From contig NC_088795.1 of assembly GCF_011386835.1 (NCBI RefSeq), forward strand, positions 106,514,434-106,578,433: a DNA stretch of 64,000 nucleotides. Reading direction: 5' to 3'. A program made the position numbers and the translations under genes. This stretch comes from Chrysemys picta bellii (taxonomy: Eukaryota; Chordata; Testudines; Emydidae). This document shows positions 44,261 through 53,676 of the stretch, piece after piece (the stretch's first letter is position 1; each line of letters begins with the position of its first letter). Below the pieces are notes generated by a model. The model saw only the letters and a program-made list of their open reading frames with translations, had not been told where the DNA came from and ran no database searches.

Positions 44261-44847
44261 TGAACATAAGGGAAAATTCCCATACAGATCCAAACAACAT
44301 TCTGATATAACTAAATACAGGAATTATAGGAGGTTGATTCCATTTAATTATTCCAACATTGTGCAGTGATCTTTATAGTAGGAAGTTTGTTTTGCCCTTC
44401 TTTTTTTGTCCTGGAAGATTTTTTTTTCCTGTTGACTATTTTTGGATGGAGGGCTTTGTGTTGGTAATTTGTTCCTTGTTGCATTTTTTAAGCTTCTGGA
44501 TTCTCCCTGAACAATACTTTTCTAAAAGTAAAGAATGGCAGTAGCACAAATTAAGGGAGCTGTGCGTTTAGTGGTGGAGGTGGGAGGTTCTTTTTTCCTT
44601 CCAAAAATTTGAGATTTTGCAATAGAACATAATCAAAGTCACCTGCAGGGCACAATGTTAAGAATGTCATCTACTAACATTACAAATGTAGACATTCTCT
44701 AATTAGCAACTCCGAATGTAAGAAGGAAAATATGACATGATTGCTAATATATGATGGAAATTAAGTATGAAAGTTTGGGGGGAGGGGTTCTTGACTAAGA
44801 TTACACAGGTCTACAACTTTTCAGAAATCGTCTGCTTCAGAGATAAA

Positions 44848-44890
44848 ATTTATTTATTTTATTTATATATATTTATTATTTATTTATTAT
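44848..44890. repeat. (TTTA)n microsatellite
   Basis: Imperfect TTTA/TTATT units; may mark the end of an insertion. Confidence 0.85.
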
Positions 44891-45175
44891 GTATTTTGAT
44901 GTGCTGAATTCAAATATGACAATTAAAACAACTGATTGGCTACTGTTTCTAAGATATTTAAGTTTTTACATTTTATGTCTATGTATATTGTGTGGCTAGT
45001 AGAATTTTAATCATAAATTGTAAACCTAGGTCTTTTCATGTGTTTATGGTTGCTTTACATGATAATATTTCACCTGTCCTGTTTATGTAACACTTTAAAA
45101 ATCAGCAAAAGGGTTATATCAATAAAATGTATTATGAAACAAAAGGCAAAAAACTATTCTGTACATAGTTTAGTC

Positions 45176-46861
45176 CTATTCAGTGTCTACTCGGCGCTTC
45201 TTGGCTTGTCTCTTGTATTCATTAAATGGAGCACCTCTTGTCACTGTCCAGCAATAGTCTGCAAGCATTGATGGGCTCCATTTGCCCTGATAGCGTTTCT
45301 CCATTGTTGCAATGTCCTGGTGAAATCACTCGCCGTGCTCGTCGCTCACTGCTCCGCAGTTCGGTGGAAAAAAATCTAGATGAGAGTGCAAAAAATGTAT
45401 CTTTAGTGACATGTTGCAACCAAGACTTTTGTATGCCTTGAGGAGGTTTTCCACCAACAACCTGTAGTTATCTGCCTTGTTGTTTCCGAGAAAATGTATT
45501 GCCATTAACTGGAAGGCTTTCCATGCCATCTTTTCCTTGCCACGCAGTGCATAGTCAAATGCATCATCTCAAAGACGTTCACGAATCTGAGGACCAACAA
45601 AGACACCTTCCTTTATCTTAGCTTCACTTAACATTGGAAATTTTCCACGGAGGTACTTGAAAGCTGCTTGCGTTTTGTCAATGGCCTTGACAAAGTTCTT
45701 CATCAGACCCAGCTTGATGTGTAAGGGTGGTAACAAAACCTTGCTTGATTCAACAAGTGGTGGATGCTGAACACTTTCCCTCCCAGGCTCCAATGACTGT
45801 CGGAGTGGCCAATCTTTCTTGATGGACTGGGAATCTCTTGCACGACTATCCCATTCGCAGAGAAAACAGCAGTACTTTCTGTATCCAGTCTGCAGACCAA
45901 GCAAGAGAGCAACAACCTTCAAATCACCACAAAGCTGCCACTGATGTTGACCATAGTTTATGCACCTCAAAAGTTGTTTCATGTTGTCATAGGTTTCCTT
46001 CATATGGACTGCATGACCAACTGGAATTGATGGCAAAACATTGCCATTATGCAGTAAAACAGCTTTAAGACTTGTCTTTGAATCAATGAAGAGTCTCCAC
46101 TCATCTGGATCGTGAACAATGTTGAGGGCTGCCATCACGCCATCGATGTTGTTGCAGGCTACACCTTCCATGAAGAAGAATGGGACAAGATCCTTTTGAC
46201 GGTCACGGAACATGGAAACCCTAACATCACCTGCCAGGAGATTCCACTGCTGTAGTCTGGAGCCCAACAGCTCTGCCTTACTCTTGGGTAGTTCCAAATC
46301 CCTGACAATGTCATTCAGTTCAACTTGTGTTATGAGGTGTGGTTCAGAGGAGGAGAATGGGAAAAAATGTGGGTCCTGTTACATTGATGGTTCAGGACCA
46401 GAAGTTTCAGCCTCTTCCTCTTCCTCGTCTGACTCAAGTGAGAATGATTCTGGTGCATCAGGAACTGGCAGTCCTTCTCTGTGGGGTACTGGGCGTATAG
46501 CTGATGGAATGTTTGGATAATGCACAGTCCACTTTTTCTTCTTTGACACACCTTTCCCAACTGGAGGCACCATGCAGAAGTAACAATTGCTGGTATGATC
46601 TGTTGGCTCTCTCCAAATCATTGGCACTGCAAAAGGCATAGATTTCCTTTTCCTGTTCAACCACTGGCGAAGATTTGTTGCACAAGTGTTGCAGCATATG
46701 TGTGGGGCCCACCTCTTGTCCTGATCTCCAATTTTGGAGCCAAAATAAAGGTGATAGGCTTTCTTACCCATAGTAGTTATACTGCGCTTTTGTGATGCAA
46801 AAGTCACTTCACCACAAACATAGCGGAAGTTATCTGCACTGTTCACACAAGTACGAGGCAT
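45176..46861 (-). pseudogene. 561-codon protein of unclassified mobile-element family, three stops
   Basis: One frame runs from ATG at 46861 to TAG at 45176-45178, broken only by TAA at 46379-46381, TGA at 45569-45571 and TGA at 45326-45328. No frameshift is needed. The N-terminus has cysteine pairs (CGEV at 16, HICCNTC, CYFC) like a zinc-binding domain, then an acidic Ser/Glu stretch before the first stop. The middle contains EWRLFIDSKTSLKAVLLHNG, CGDLKVVALLLGLQ, CCFLCEWDSR, PPLHIKLGLMKNFVKA. After the second stop come LRGKEKMAWKAF, GCNMSLKIHFLHSHLDFFP, SDEHGE, and after the third FHQDIATMEKRYQGKW and MLADYCWT. I recall similar multi-copy uncharacterised proteins in arthropods, Hydra and fish. 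CEWDSR, conserved Asp/Glu/His and the FHQD end hint at a nuclease-like core, but this is conjecture. The TGA at 45326 can come from CGA by CpG decay. Confidence 0.8.
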
Positions 46862-46998
46862 CTCTGCTCACTTTGGCTAAACAGAAATGTGTCCCTTTGC
46901 AAAATCAAACACTGACAAATAAGAGAGCATGACACTGTGTGATCTCTAGAGCTGATATAGGGCAATTTGTTCAGCAGAGTGATGTAAACTCCGTTATG

Positions 46999-47080
46999 AT
47001 TGCATCATCCATGACTTCTAGGAATAACATGATGCAATTCATATCATGTATGACGCAATACCAGCTTCAGATTGCATCAT
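46999..47080. repeat. four subterminal ATTGCATCAT motifs
   Basis: ATTGCATCAT at 46999-47008 (+), ATGATGCAAT at 47029-47038 (-), ATGACGCAAT at 47050-47059 (- with one change), ATTGCATCAT at 47071-47080 (+). They lie 140-220 bases upstream of the pseudogene start. Spacing is about 20-32 bases with alternating orientation, suggesting protein-binding sites. Confidence 0.75.
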
Positions 47081-47360
47081 TCATTGTTTTGCCTAAAAAG
47101 CAAGTACTGTCCAAACCCAGTCATAGATTTATTCCTAGATCCAGTCAAAGATGTATTTTAGTCATTTCTGGTTTAAATTGAGATCCCTTCCCTTTATAAC
47201 TCACTTATCCTCCGCCATTCCCAAGTCAAGGGTTGTATATACTGACCCAATAGCATATCTTGAAAACTAGAGCCAATCAATAATTTTAAGCATCATTTTC
47301 GTTCTCAGTGACCCAGAATTAGTAAAGTTTGACTACATTTATTTCAGAAGCATTTTGGCT

Positions 47361-48064
47361 GTAGAGCAGTGTTACTGCTATGTGAAAATCTGGTACTATA
47401 AACTCTTTCTTCTCCTGGATTCTGCAGCTGCAGACTGATTAAAACTCAGCAGGAAATACTATAATTAACAAATACCACCTGCTGCAAGAACAGGTGTTTG
47501 TATCTTCATTTAGAAACCAAACTAAATGAAGGTGCAAAGGGGCTGAAGAAGATCACTGGCTGGATTGACATAATTTGTCAATGTTTATCCTTAAACTTAA
47601 AACCATATTCTCTTTACTTTAAAGGCTCCTTATCAGGGAAACTTATGTTTCTAGTTATTAAGCAGACCTTTAATCTTCATGCAGCTGTCCTCCACTCCTG
47701 ATATCCTCCGCGTCAATCAAAAATATTTTGTAATTCATCACTTATTATTTTTAGATACAACATTCAGTACCTAGATGGAAAACATTACAAGCACTGATAA
47801 CTGTTAGAAAGATAACATTTGGTATTTTAAGTGACATCATTATCTTTCTCACTCATTGGTTTCTATTATTCAAACAGCAAGTCAAAATGCACTGTTAGGA
47901 ATTTTGCAAGATTCTGTCTTGTTCAGTCTAACATGTATATGATGCTGTAATGAGGGTTAATGACAAAACATGGATTGTTTTCGATATGCTGATGTTGCCT
48001 AATTTAGTTTCTATCTCTCCTGATCCAGATGGAGCAGCTGAGTCCCTTTCCCAACATCTAGCAG
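47361..48064. other. no recognisable gene
   Basis: Unassigned. Confidence 0.5.
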
Positions 48065-48340
48065 AAACTGAGAGCAAGTCTACACTTAAAACACTGCATG
48101 GGAACAGCACTGTAATGCTTTAATGAAGATGCTGTCCTATGACGGGAGAAGGTGTAGTTAATCCATCACCCCAAGAGGTAGTAGCTCTGTCAACAGGAGA
48201 AGCTCTCCTACCAATACAGCGGTGTCTACATAGGGGGGGCTAGGTTGGTATAGCTATGTCACTCGGGTGTGGATTTTTCACTCTCCTGAACAGCATAGTT
48301 ATACCAATTATAGGTCTGTAATGTAGACCAGACTTGAGGC
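48065..48340. mobile_element. foldback MITE (AAGTCTACACT ends)
   Basis: Begins CAAGTCTACACTTAAAAC and ends GTAATGTAGACCAGACTTG. Inside are CTGTCAACAGGAGAAGCTCT, GGTTGGTATAGCTATGTCAC, CGGGTGTGGATTTTTCAC and CATAGTTATACCAAT, the last pairing back. Typical turtle TCTACAC MITE. Noncoding; exact TSD not established. Confidence 0.7.
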
Positions 48341-48377
48341 ATGGCTGAGAGTGAATTGGCTTAAGCACAGTTCAGAA

Positions 48378-48600
48378 AAGAGTAAGGTTTTCATAGATTT
48401 CAAGGACAGACAGAACCATTGAGATCTGACCTCCTGTATAACATAGGCCATAATTTCCCCAAATATAATTCTCAGAGCACATTTTTTTAAAAAAACATCT
48501 AATCTTGATTTTAAAACTGTCAGTGATAGACAATCCATCACAATCCTTGTTAAATTGTCCCAGTGGTTGATTACATTCACGATGTTGGTGTGACTGGAAA
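48378..48600 (-). mobile_element. CR1 LINE 3' end, antisense
   Basis: Plus strand has TCATAGATTTCAAGGACAGA, GATCTGACCTCCTGTATAAC, ATAGGCCATAATTTCCCC, CATCTAATCTTGATTTTAAA, AACTGTCAGTGATAGACAAT, GTTAAATTGTCCCAGTGGTT. This is the complement of a CR1 3' end such as 49850-50085. A CR1-type terminal fragment. Confidence 0.8.
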
Positions 48601-48656
48601 ACTGGAAGATATGGCAACTGTGCCACCAATTGAAGGTGTGTCCATTGACAGCTCTT

Positions 48657-48675
48657 CTCCCCCCCCCCCCCCTCC
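48657..48675. repeat. C-run
   Basis: About 14 consecutive C with neighbouring C/T; low complexity. Confidence 0.9.
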
Positions 48676-48829
48676 ATTGTCCCAATTTAGCAATCTGATC
48701 GGATTCTCAAACTATTGCAGGATTGGTCTTTCAGCAATATTCAAGACTGACTGATTTATTTGTATCTGGCTAGGAGGTTGAAATGTTTTCTCTTCAATGG
48801 AGCTCTAACTACCATAATTCATACCTTTG

Positions 48830-49020
48830 GCTCCTCAACACTAAGCTGGTGTGGTGCTCATTGCTTGAGGCTACACCCTTTAAATCCATTCAGGCACTAA
48901 AAGTAGTCCAGAATATGGCAGCCCTGTTGATCAGCAAAGTGGCTTTCTGTGAGCATATGTAACTAGTACTCCATACTTTTCACTGACTGCTATGATAAGG
49001 AGTTGGTTTTGACTTATAGC
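48830..49020 (+). repeat. L2/Rex1-like LINE reverse transcriptase remnant
   Basis: Plus strand reads IQALKVVQNMAALLISK, then EHM and VLHTFH with stops. This fits the IQ.VQNAAARL...HI.PVL..LHWLP block near the end of L2/Rex1-type reverse transcriptases. Very diverged. Confidence 0.5.
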
Positions 49021-49519
49021 ATAGGACCTTCCTGTCTGACTGTCAGTCCTTTTTTCAAACTTGAGGTCAGCAGAAGTATTCCAGCTGGACCTCCCTTAGA
49101 ATAAAAAGTGGGGGAAGAAGGGCAGTGCTGGAAGGGCACTTAGCCTTAGCAGAGATGATAACTCAAATCCTGTTGAGGGTGATATTTAAACCATCTTACC
49201 ACTTTTCTATATTTTTGTGCTGTGTGATAATTTGTATTTGCTGTTTCTTATTTCAGTTATTGTATCTTTGTTTGTCAGACACCTAGTGTGTTTAGCTAAA
49301 TGAATGTTGTTTTGCAAGTTCAAAAACGAAGTGTTTATGTAAATGAGATCATGCAGTGTTTAATTGATTTTGTTAAGCCTCTGAGGAGGCCTGGAATAAA
49401 CTAGATCATTCCAGAAGCTTTAATCTGATCATCTGGGGGAGAGAATTTAAACAGAAAAATGTGCATGATAATTAGGAACTGGTGAATACTTCACTAGATG
49501 CCCTAAAAACGATGACTCC
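49021..49519. other. no recognisable gene
   Basis: Unassigned. Confidence 0.5.
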
Positions 49520-50085
49520 CCACAAATTAATAAAGAAGTCTATAACAGTTAAAATACCAGGCAATACTTAGAAGGTAAGTGAAGGCAGAAGTAATTTAGT
49601 TTATATATAAAAATAAATGGGTGAGGGAGAGGAAGTTGATAGCCATAAAGAAAATTGTAGAAAATTGATAAGGAAAGCAAAAAGTCATAAGGAGAAGTCT
49701 AATGCTGCTGTCCATACATATAATAATGAGGTCTAAGTAACAGGAGCAAAAGGAACCCTAACAATGATATTGGTTCCTGATTAGATACAAATGGTAGGAT
49801 TTTTTTTCAATCTTGCAGAAAATGTAAAAGTGTTAAATAAATATTTCTAGTTTGACAAATTCAGACTAGAAATAATGTTCATATTTTAACAGTGAGGGTA
49901 ATTAGTCATTGGAACAATTTAAGAAGATTTGTGTTGGATTCTCCATCTTTGTAAACTTTTAAATCAATGTTTGATGTTCTAAAAGATGTGCCCTAGATCA
50001 GCTATTGGTCTTGAATGTTATACAGGAAGTCAGTTTCGATTATCATAATGGATCCTTCTCACCTTAAAATCTATGAATCGATAAG
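49520..50085 (+). mobile_element. CR1 LINE fragments including the 3' end
   Basis: The right part (49850-50085) has GACAAATTCAGACTAGAAAT, TTTTAACAGTGAGGGTAATT, ATTGGAACAATTTAAGAAG, GTGTTGGATTCTCCATC, and GTTATACAGGAAGTCAG: the CR1 C-terminus and tail. The left part has CR1-like A-rich coding words (AATAAATATTTCTAG, AAGGCAGAAGTAATTTAG). The middle of the reverse transcriptase is missing. Confidence 0.75.
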
Positions 50086-52204
50086 TACATGCTAGAAAAT
50101 GACTATTGGTCTTTGGAAGACAGTTGTAAATGGGCATATGAGGAATTGGAGACTATCACCAATTCAGAAGTTTTGACTTGTCATGAATTGTGTGTGCCTT
50201 TGTTCCTCTATTCCTTTTCCTCCAGTTGGCAACTATGAGATAGAGGGTTCTGTCCCTTCCCACCAAGATCCAGCTCTCATTTAACCAGCTGTGTTGTTCT
50301 GTCAGCTTTTTGCCTCCATCTCTGTTGCTAGGCGCCTTCCACATCCCTTGGGAAAACACAAGCTGAATGAGTACATGCTTTTCAGAAGCCTGTTGCTGCA
50401 GTTCAGCAGAGTTGCAAAAGGAACACTGTCTGCTTGTTGTGTTAAGGAAGCTGGGGAAAAGAGTACAAAGTGCGGGCAAAGCCTGAGAGCCACACAGCTG
50501 CAGAGACCTCTCGAGAGAGCACCAACCCCAATGGGGGGAAGCGAAATCATGAAGTGGCCCTAGCAACAGCTTCAGGGTAGCATTGGCCTTCCCCCTCACT
50601 TGATTTATTGTAACCACTGATTGTGATTATTTCTCTTTGCCTCCTTAAAACCAGCCAGAGTGAAGCTTCCTGCTTACTAAATATGCCCAGTGATGTCACT
50701 GAATAGCTCTTTGAAAAGAGCCACAAAGTAAAGGAAATTCCCAAATGAAACAAATCTAAACTGGAGTTAAGGCTGTAAATGTGTGATCAAGACCTTAAGG
50801 GAAATTAGTATCAACAGGACTGGTGTTGTTTTAAACATGCCAAATGTTTGAAAGGCAGAAAGTTGAAAGATAAGGTTGTAAGGCTTGTTCTGCATTTGAT
50901 TAATTTTTCTATGTAAACACTTAACTGATTTAAGGATTTTCTCAGCTAGATAAACCAGGGTGTGTAAAGTTGCCCTGTGAGTGATTGCTAGATATGTATA
51001 CCTTTTCAGGAGCTTTAGGTGCTCAAGACCAGAACAAAATTAAAACCATTTGCATTTGACTTGGAATTTTGTGATCTATGCTGGGTGGTATCCACATCTA
51101 ACCTCGCCATCAAATATAGCAACTGGACTATCTACTTTAAAGAAAAGGAAACTTGAGAGGGTAAAACATACTACCTTTATCAAGACAGCACTGATCATGC
51201 CCTAATAATGCCCATATGGAGGAGGATAATGCAGATTGTCCATAAAAGAGAATTTGCATAACTTTAAGGAAGAGCCAAAAGACTAGAACATTCTGATACT
51301 GGAAAAATCTGATATTTAAGAAAATATAAAGTATGATATAAACACGTGGCAGCAACATTTCATTGCCATTGTCTGTCAAGTGTTTTACTGACGTAGGTGT
51401 ATGACTGAAAGTAGGGTTCAAAAGAAGAAGCTACTATTAGATTAGCTTATTGAAGTGTTAAATTAACTATGAAAAAAATGCAATGTCCTTCTGGCAGAGG
51501 AAAAACAAATAAAATTTTATTATTCTCAAGTCCCAATGTCGCAAGGTAACAAATTCTTGTAGCTGGCTAAGTTCCTACTAGAAAGAATTGAAATCATAGC
51601 AGTTTTCCTGTCAAATGCCTATTGTACAGCACTCAATTAAAAATACATCCCGATGTTTAGGACTGTTTATAGCACTACAAATAGTATAGACTGGCTCACT
51701 TTCATAAAGGAAGAGGGGGAACATGGGTTTGGGGAGTGGAGAATGCCTTGGATTTGGGAGTGAGGCGGGATGAAACTCATATTGCTAGAAGGTAGGACTA
51801 GTGTCACTGTGAGAAGGCCTGCCAAAGAACATTTGACACCTGTCTTCTGAAACACACTTCAAAGATCTCAAGTGTAAATGTTAAATCTGTATTCTCCTTA
51901 ATTACTTTAGAGCCATCTTAATCCAATTTTCACTCATAAACAGTTCACATAAGAAATGGTCTGGCACCCAACATGCAGGTGCACAAATCAAGATATTTAC
52001 CTACTGAAAAACAACAGGGTGGCTACATTATACTATATACGGATATGCCACAATTGTAGACCATCATAGTAACCATAATCAGAAATCAAAGAAATAGTTC
52101 TCTCTATATTTAACATAACCTGAATCCTTTTTCATATGTTGTACAAAATCCTCTGGGTTTAGAGTACATTTATCTATAATAGAAGATGATGAGCCTAGTT
52201 TCAG
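50086..52204. other. no recognisable gene
   Basis: The overlapping frames at 50156-50753 on both strands (up to 153 codons, minus) have no recognisable motif and no supporting signal. The 51137-51421 (-) frame likewise. Unassigned. Confidence 0.5.
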
Positions 52205-52558
52205 CACTCTTAAAGATAAGATGAGAGAAAGTGTAGGTCCATTACATAACAGAGAAGGAGAACTAATAACGGATAACATCAAGAAGGCTGAGGTGTCTCA
52301 TGCATATTCTGCTTCAGTCTTCACTAAAAAAGTTAATTGTGACCAGATGTTTAATGCAAATAATATTAACAAGGAGAAAGGAACACATGCCAGCACAGGT
52401 TAAGAAAATGGCTAGATGCATTCAAGCAGGACCTGATAGAATCTACCATTGGGTAGTTAAGAAATTATCTGATTATCAGAGGGCTAGCCGTGTTAGTCTG
52501 AATCTGTAAAAAGCAACAGAGGGTCCTGTGGCACCTTTAAGACTAACCGAAGTATTGG

Positions 52559-52597
52559 GAGCATAAGCTTTCGTGGGTAAGAACCTCACTTCTTCAG
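52559..52597 (-). ncRNA. hammerhead-like motif in 3' end of the family B PLE
   Basis: On the minus strand: CTGAAGA (52591-52597), stem II GTGAG/CCCAC with one mismatch, GAAA, GC-TTAT-GC, TC. This copy is attached to a PLE coding region, which ties the motif to the element. Confidence 0.62.
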
Positions 52598-52662
52598 ATG
52601 CAAGTAATGGAAATTTCCAGAGGCAGGTATAAATCAGTATGGAGATAACGAGGTTAGTTCAA

Positions 52663-53253
52663 TCAGGGAGGGTGAGGTGCTCTGCTAGCAGTTGAGGTGT
52701 GAACACTAAGGGAGGAGAAACTGCTTCTGTAGTTGGATAGCCATTCACAGTCTTTGATTAATCCTGATCTGATGGTGTCAAATTTGCAAATGAACTGGAG
52801 CTCAGCAGTTTCTCTTTGGAGTCTGGTCCTGAAGTTTTTTTGCTGTAAGATGGCTACCTTTACATCTGCTATTGTGTGGCCAGGGAGGTTGAAGTGTTCT
52901 CCTACAGGTTTTTGTATATTGCCATTCCTGATATCTGACTTGTGTCCATTTATCCTCTTGCATAGTGACTGTCCAGTTTGGCCAATGTACATAGCAGAGG
53001 GGCATTGCTGGCACATGATGGCATATATAACATTGGTGGACGTGCAGGTGAATGAGCCAGTGATGTTGTAGCTGATCTGGTTACGTCCTGTGATGGTGTT
53101 GCTGATGTAGATATGTGGGCAGAGTTGGCATCGAGGTTTGTTGCATGGGTTGGTTCCTGAGTTAGAGTTGTTATGGTGTGGTGCGTGGTTGCTGGTGAGA
53201 ATATGCTTAAGGTTGGCGGGTTGTCTGTGGGTGAGGACTGGCCTGCCTCCCAA
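52663..53253 (-). CDS. PLE GIY-YIG endonuclease domain, partial (family B)
   Basis: 196 codons, open. Starts after a frameshifted upstream part, at a methionine inside the linker (MGGRPVLTHRQP). Shows CNKPRCQLC and FTCTSTNVIYAIMC cysteines, YIGQTG, LCKRINGH and VGEHFNLPGH. It is about as long as the native C-terminal domain of family A and clearly related to it over the whole length. One difference is a Cys where family A has the first Arg of LRKRINGH; if this Arg is catalytic the domain is dead. The tail SSFSSLSVHTSTASRAPHPP extends beyond the family A stop. The true protein would carry a reverse transcriptase upstream, now broken by frameshifts (53254-53590), so this is a remnant. Confidence 0.8.
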   Translation of the reverse strand: MGGRPVLTHRQPANLKHILTSNHAPHHNNSNSGTNPCNKPRCQLCPHIYISNTITGRNQISYNITGSFTCTSTNVIYAIMCQQCPSAMYIGQTGQSLCKRINGHKSDIRNGNIQKPVGEHFNLPGHTIADVKVAILQQKNFRTRLQRETAELQFICKFDTIRSGLIKDCEWLSNYRSSFSSLSVHTSTASRAPHPP

Positions 53254-53590
53254 GGTCTGTGAAAGTGAGGGATCATTGTCCAGGATGGGTTGTAGATCAC
53301 TGATGATGCGTTGGAGAGGTTTAAGCTGAGGACTGTAGGTGATGGCCAGTGGAGTTCTGTTGGTTTCTTTTTTGGGCCTGTCTTGTAGCAGGAGGCTTCT
53401 GGGTACACATCTGGCTCTGTTGATTTTGTTTCTTTATTTCCTTGTTTGGGTATCGTAGTTTTGAGAATGCTTGGTGAAGACCTTGTAGGTGTTGGTCTCT
53501 GTCTGAGGGGTTGGAGCAGATGCGGTTGTACCTCAGCGCTTGGCTGTAGATGATGGATCGTGTGGTGTGTCTGGGGTGGAACCTGGAGCA
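53254..53590 (-). pseudogene. PLE (family B) reverse transcriptase C-terminal remnant
   Basis: Minus-strand reading begins HPRHTTRSIIYSQALRYN, RICSNPSDRDQHLQ, the C-terminal side of the PLE reverse transcriptase, then falls into another frame (FSKLRYPNKEIKK-like) and shows stops. 5'-truncated by the insertion end. Confidence 0.7.
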
Positions 53591-53676
53591 ACTATCTGAA
53601 GCAATCTCAGAACCATTAGCACTTATAATTCACACTGGTAAGGTCCTGGAGGATTGGAGAAAGGCAAACATACTAC

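Larger units (their letters stand above)
44895..47360 (-). mobile_element. unclassified transposon-like element, decayed
   Basis: A 561-codon frame with three stops (45176-46861) is flanked by inverted sequence. CTGATTGGCTACTGTTTC and TAAGATAT at about 44933-44965 return in inverse at about 47258-47290 (ATATCTTGAAAACTAGAGCC, AATCAATAATT). A further region upstream of the gene holds four ATTGCATCAT-type motifs. The pattern of one gene, inverted outer ends and subterminal repeats suggests a DNA transposon. I cannot assign a superfamily, and no TSD was established. Confidence 0.5.
52464..53599 (-). mobile_element. Penelope-like element (family B), 5'-truncated, in CR1
   Basis: Body 52473-53590, read on the minus strand. 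TSD ATTATCTGA (52464-52472) / ACTATCTGA (53591-53599), 8 of 9. From 53590 downward: a reverse transcriptase remnant (HTTRSIIYSQALRYNRICS) with frameshifts, then the endonuclease frame, then the family B 3' end with its hammerhead-like core at 52559-52597. Its 3' terminus matches 20720-20843 and 30893-31028. Confidence 0.88.
52205..53676 (+). mobile_element. CR1 LINE fragment split by a PLE
   Basis: Left part 52205-52472 has GATGAGAGAAAGTGTAGGTC, CTGCTTCAGTCTTCACTA and AAGCAGGACCTGATAGAATC. Right part 53591-53676 resumes with ACTATCTGAAGCAATCTCAG and GGTCCTGGAGGATTGGAGAA. Both belong to the same CR1 region (between endonuclease and reverse transcriptase) in the same orientation. Confidence 0.85.

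Noticed and set aside
45326..46381. frameshifts in the 561-codon pseudogene
   Set aside because: Checking the joins showed the same reading frame through all three stops, so only nonsense changes are needed.
50156..50617. 153-codon minus frame
   Set aside because: No recognisable motif, opposite strand also open at 50291-50563; no support for a gene.
53254..53591. 213-codon minus frame (52950-53591)
   Set aside because: Overlaps the endonuclease frame in another phase; only its first part coincides with PLE remnant sequence, so the frame as a whole is not a gene.
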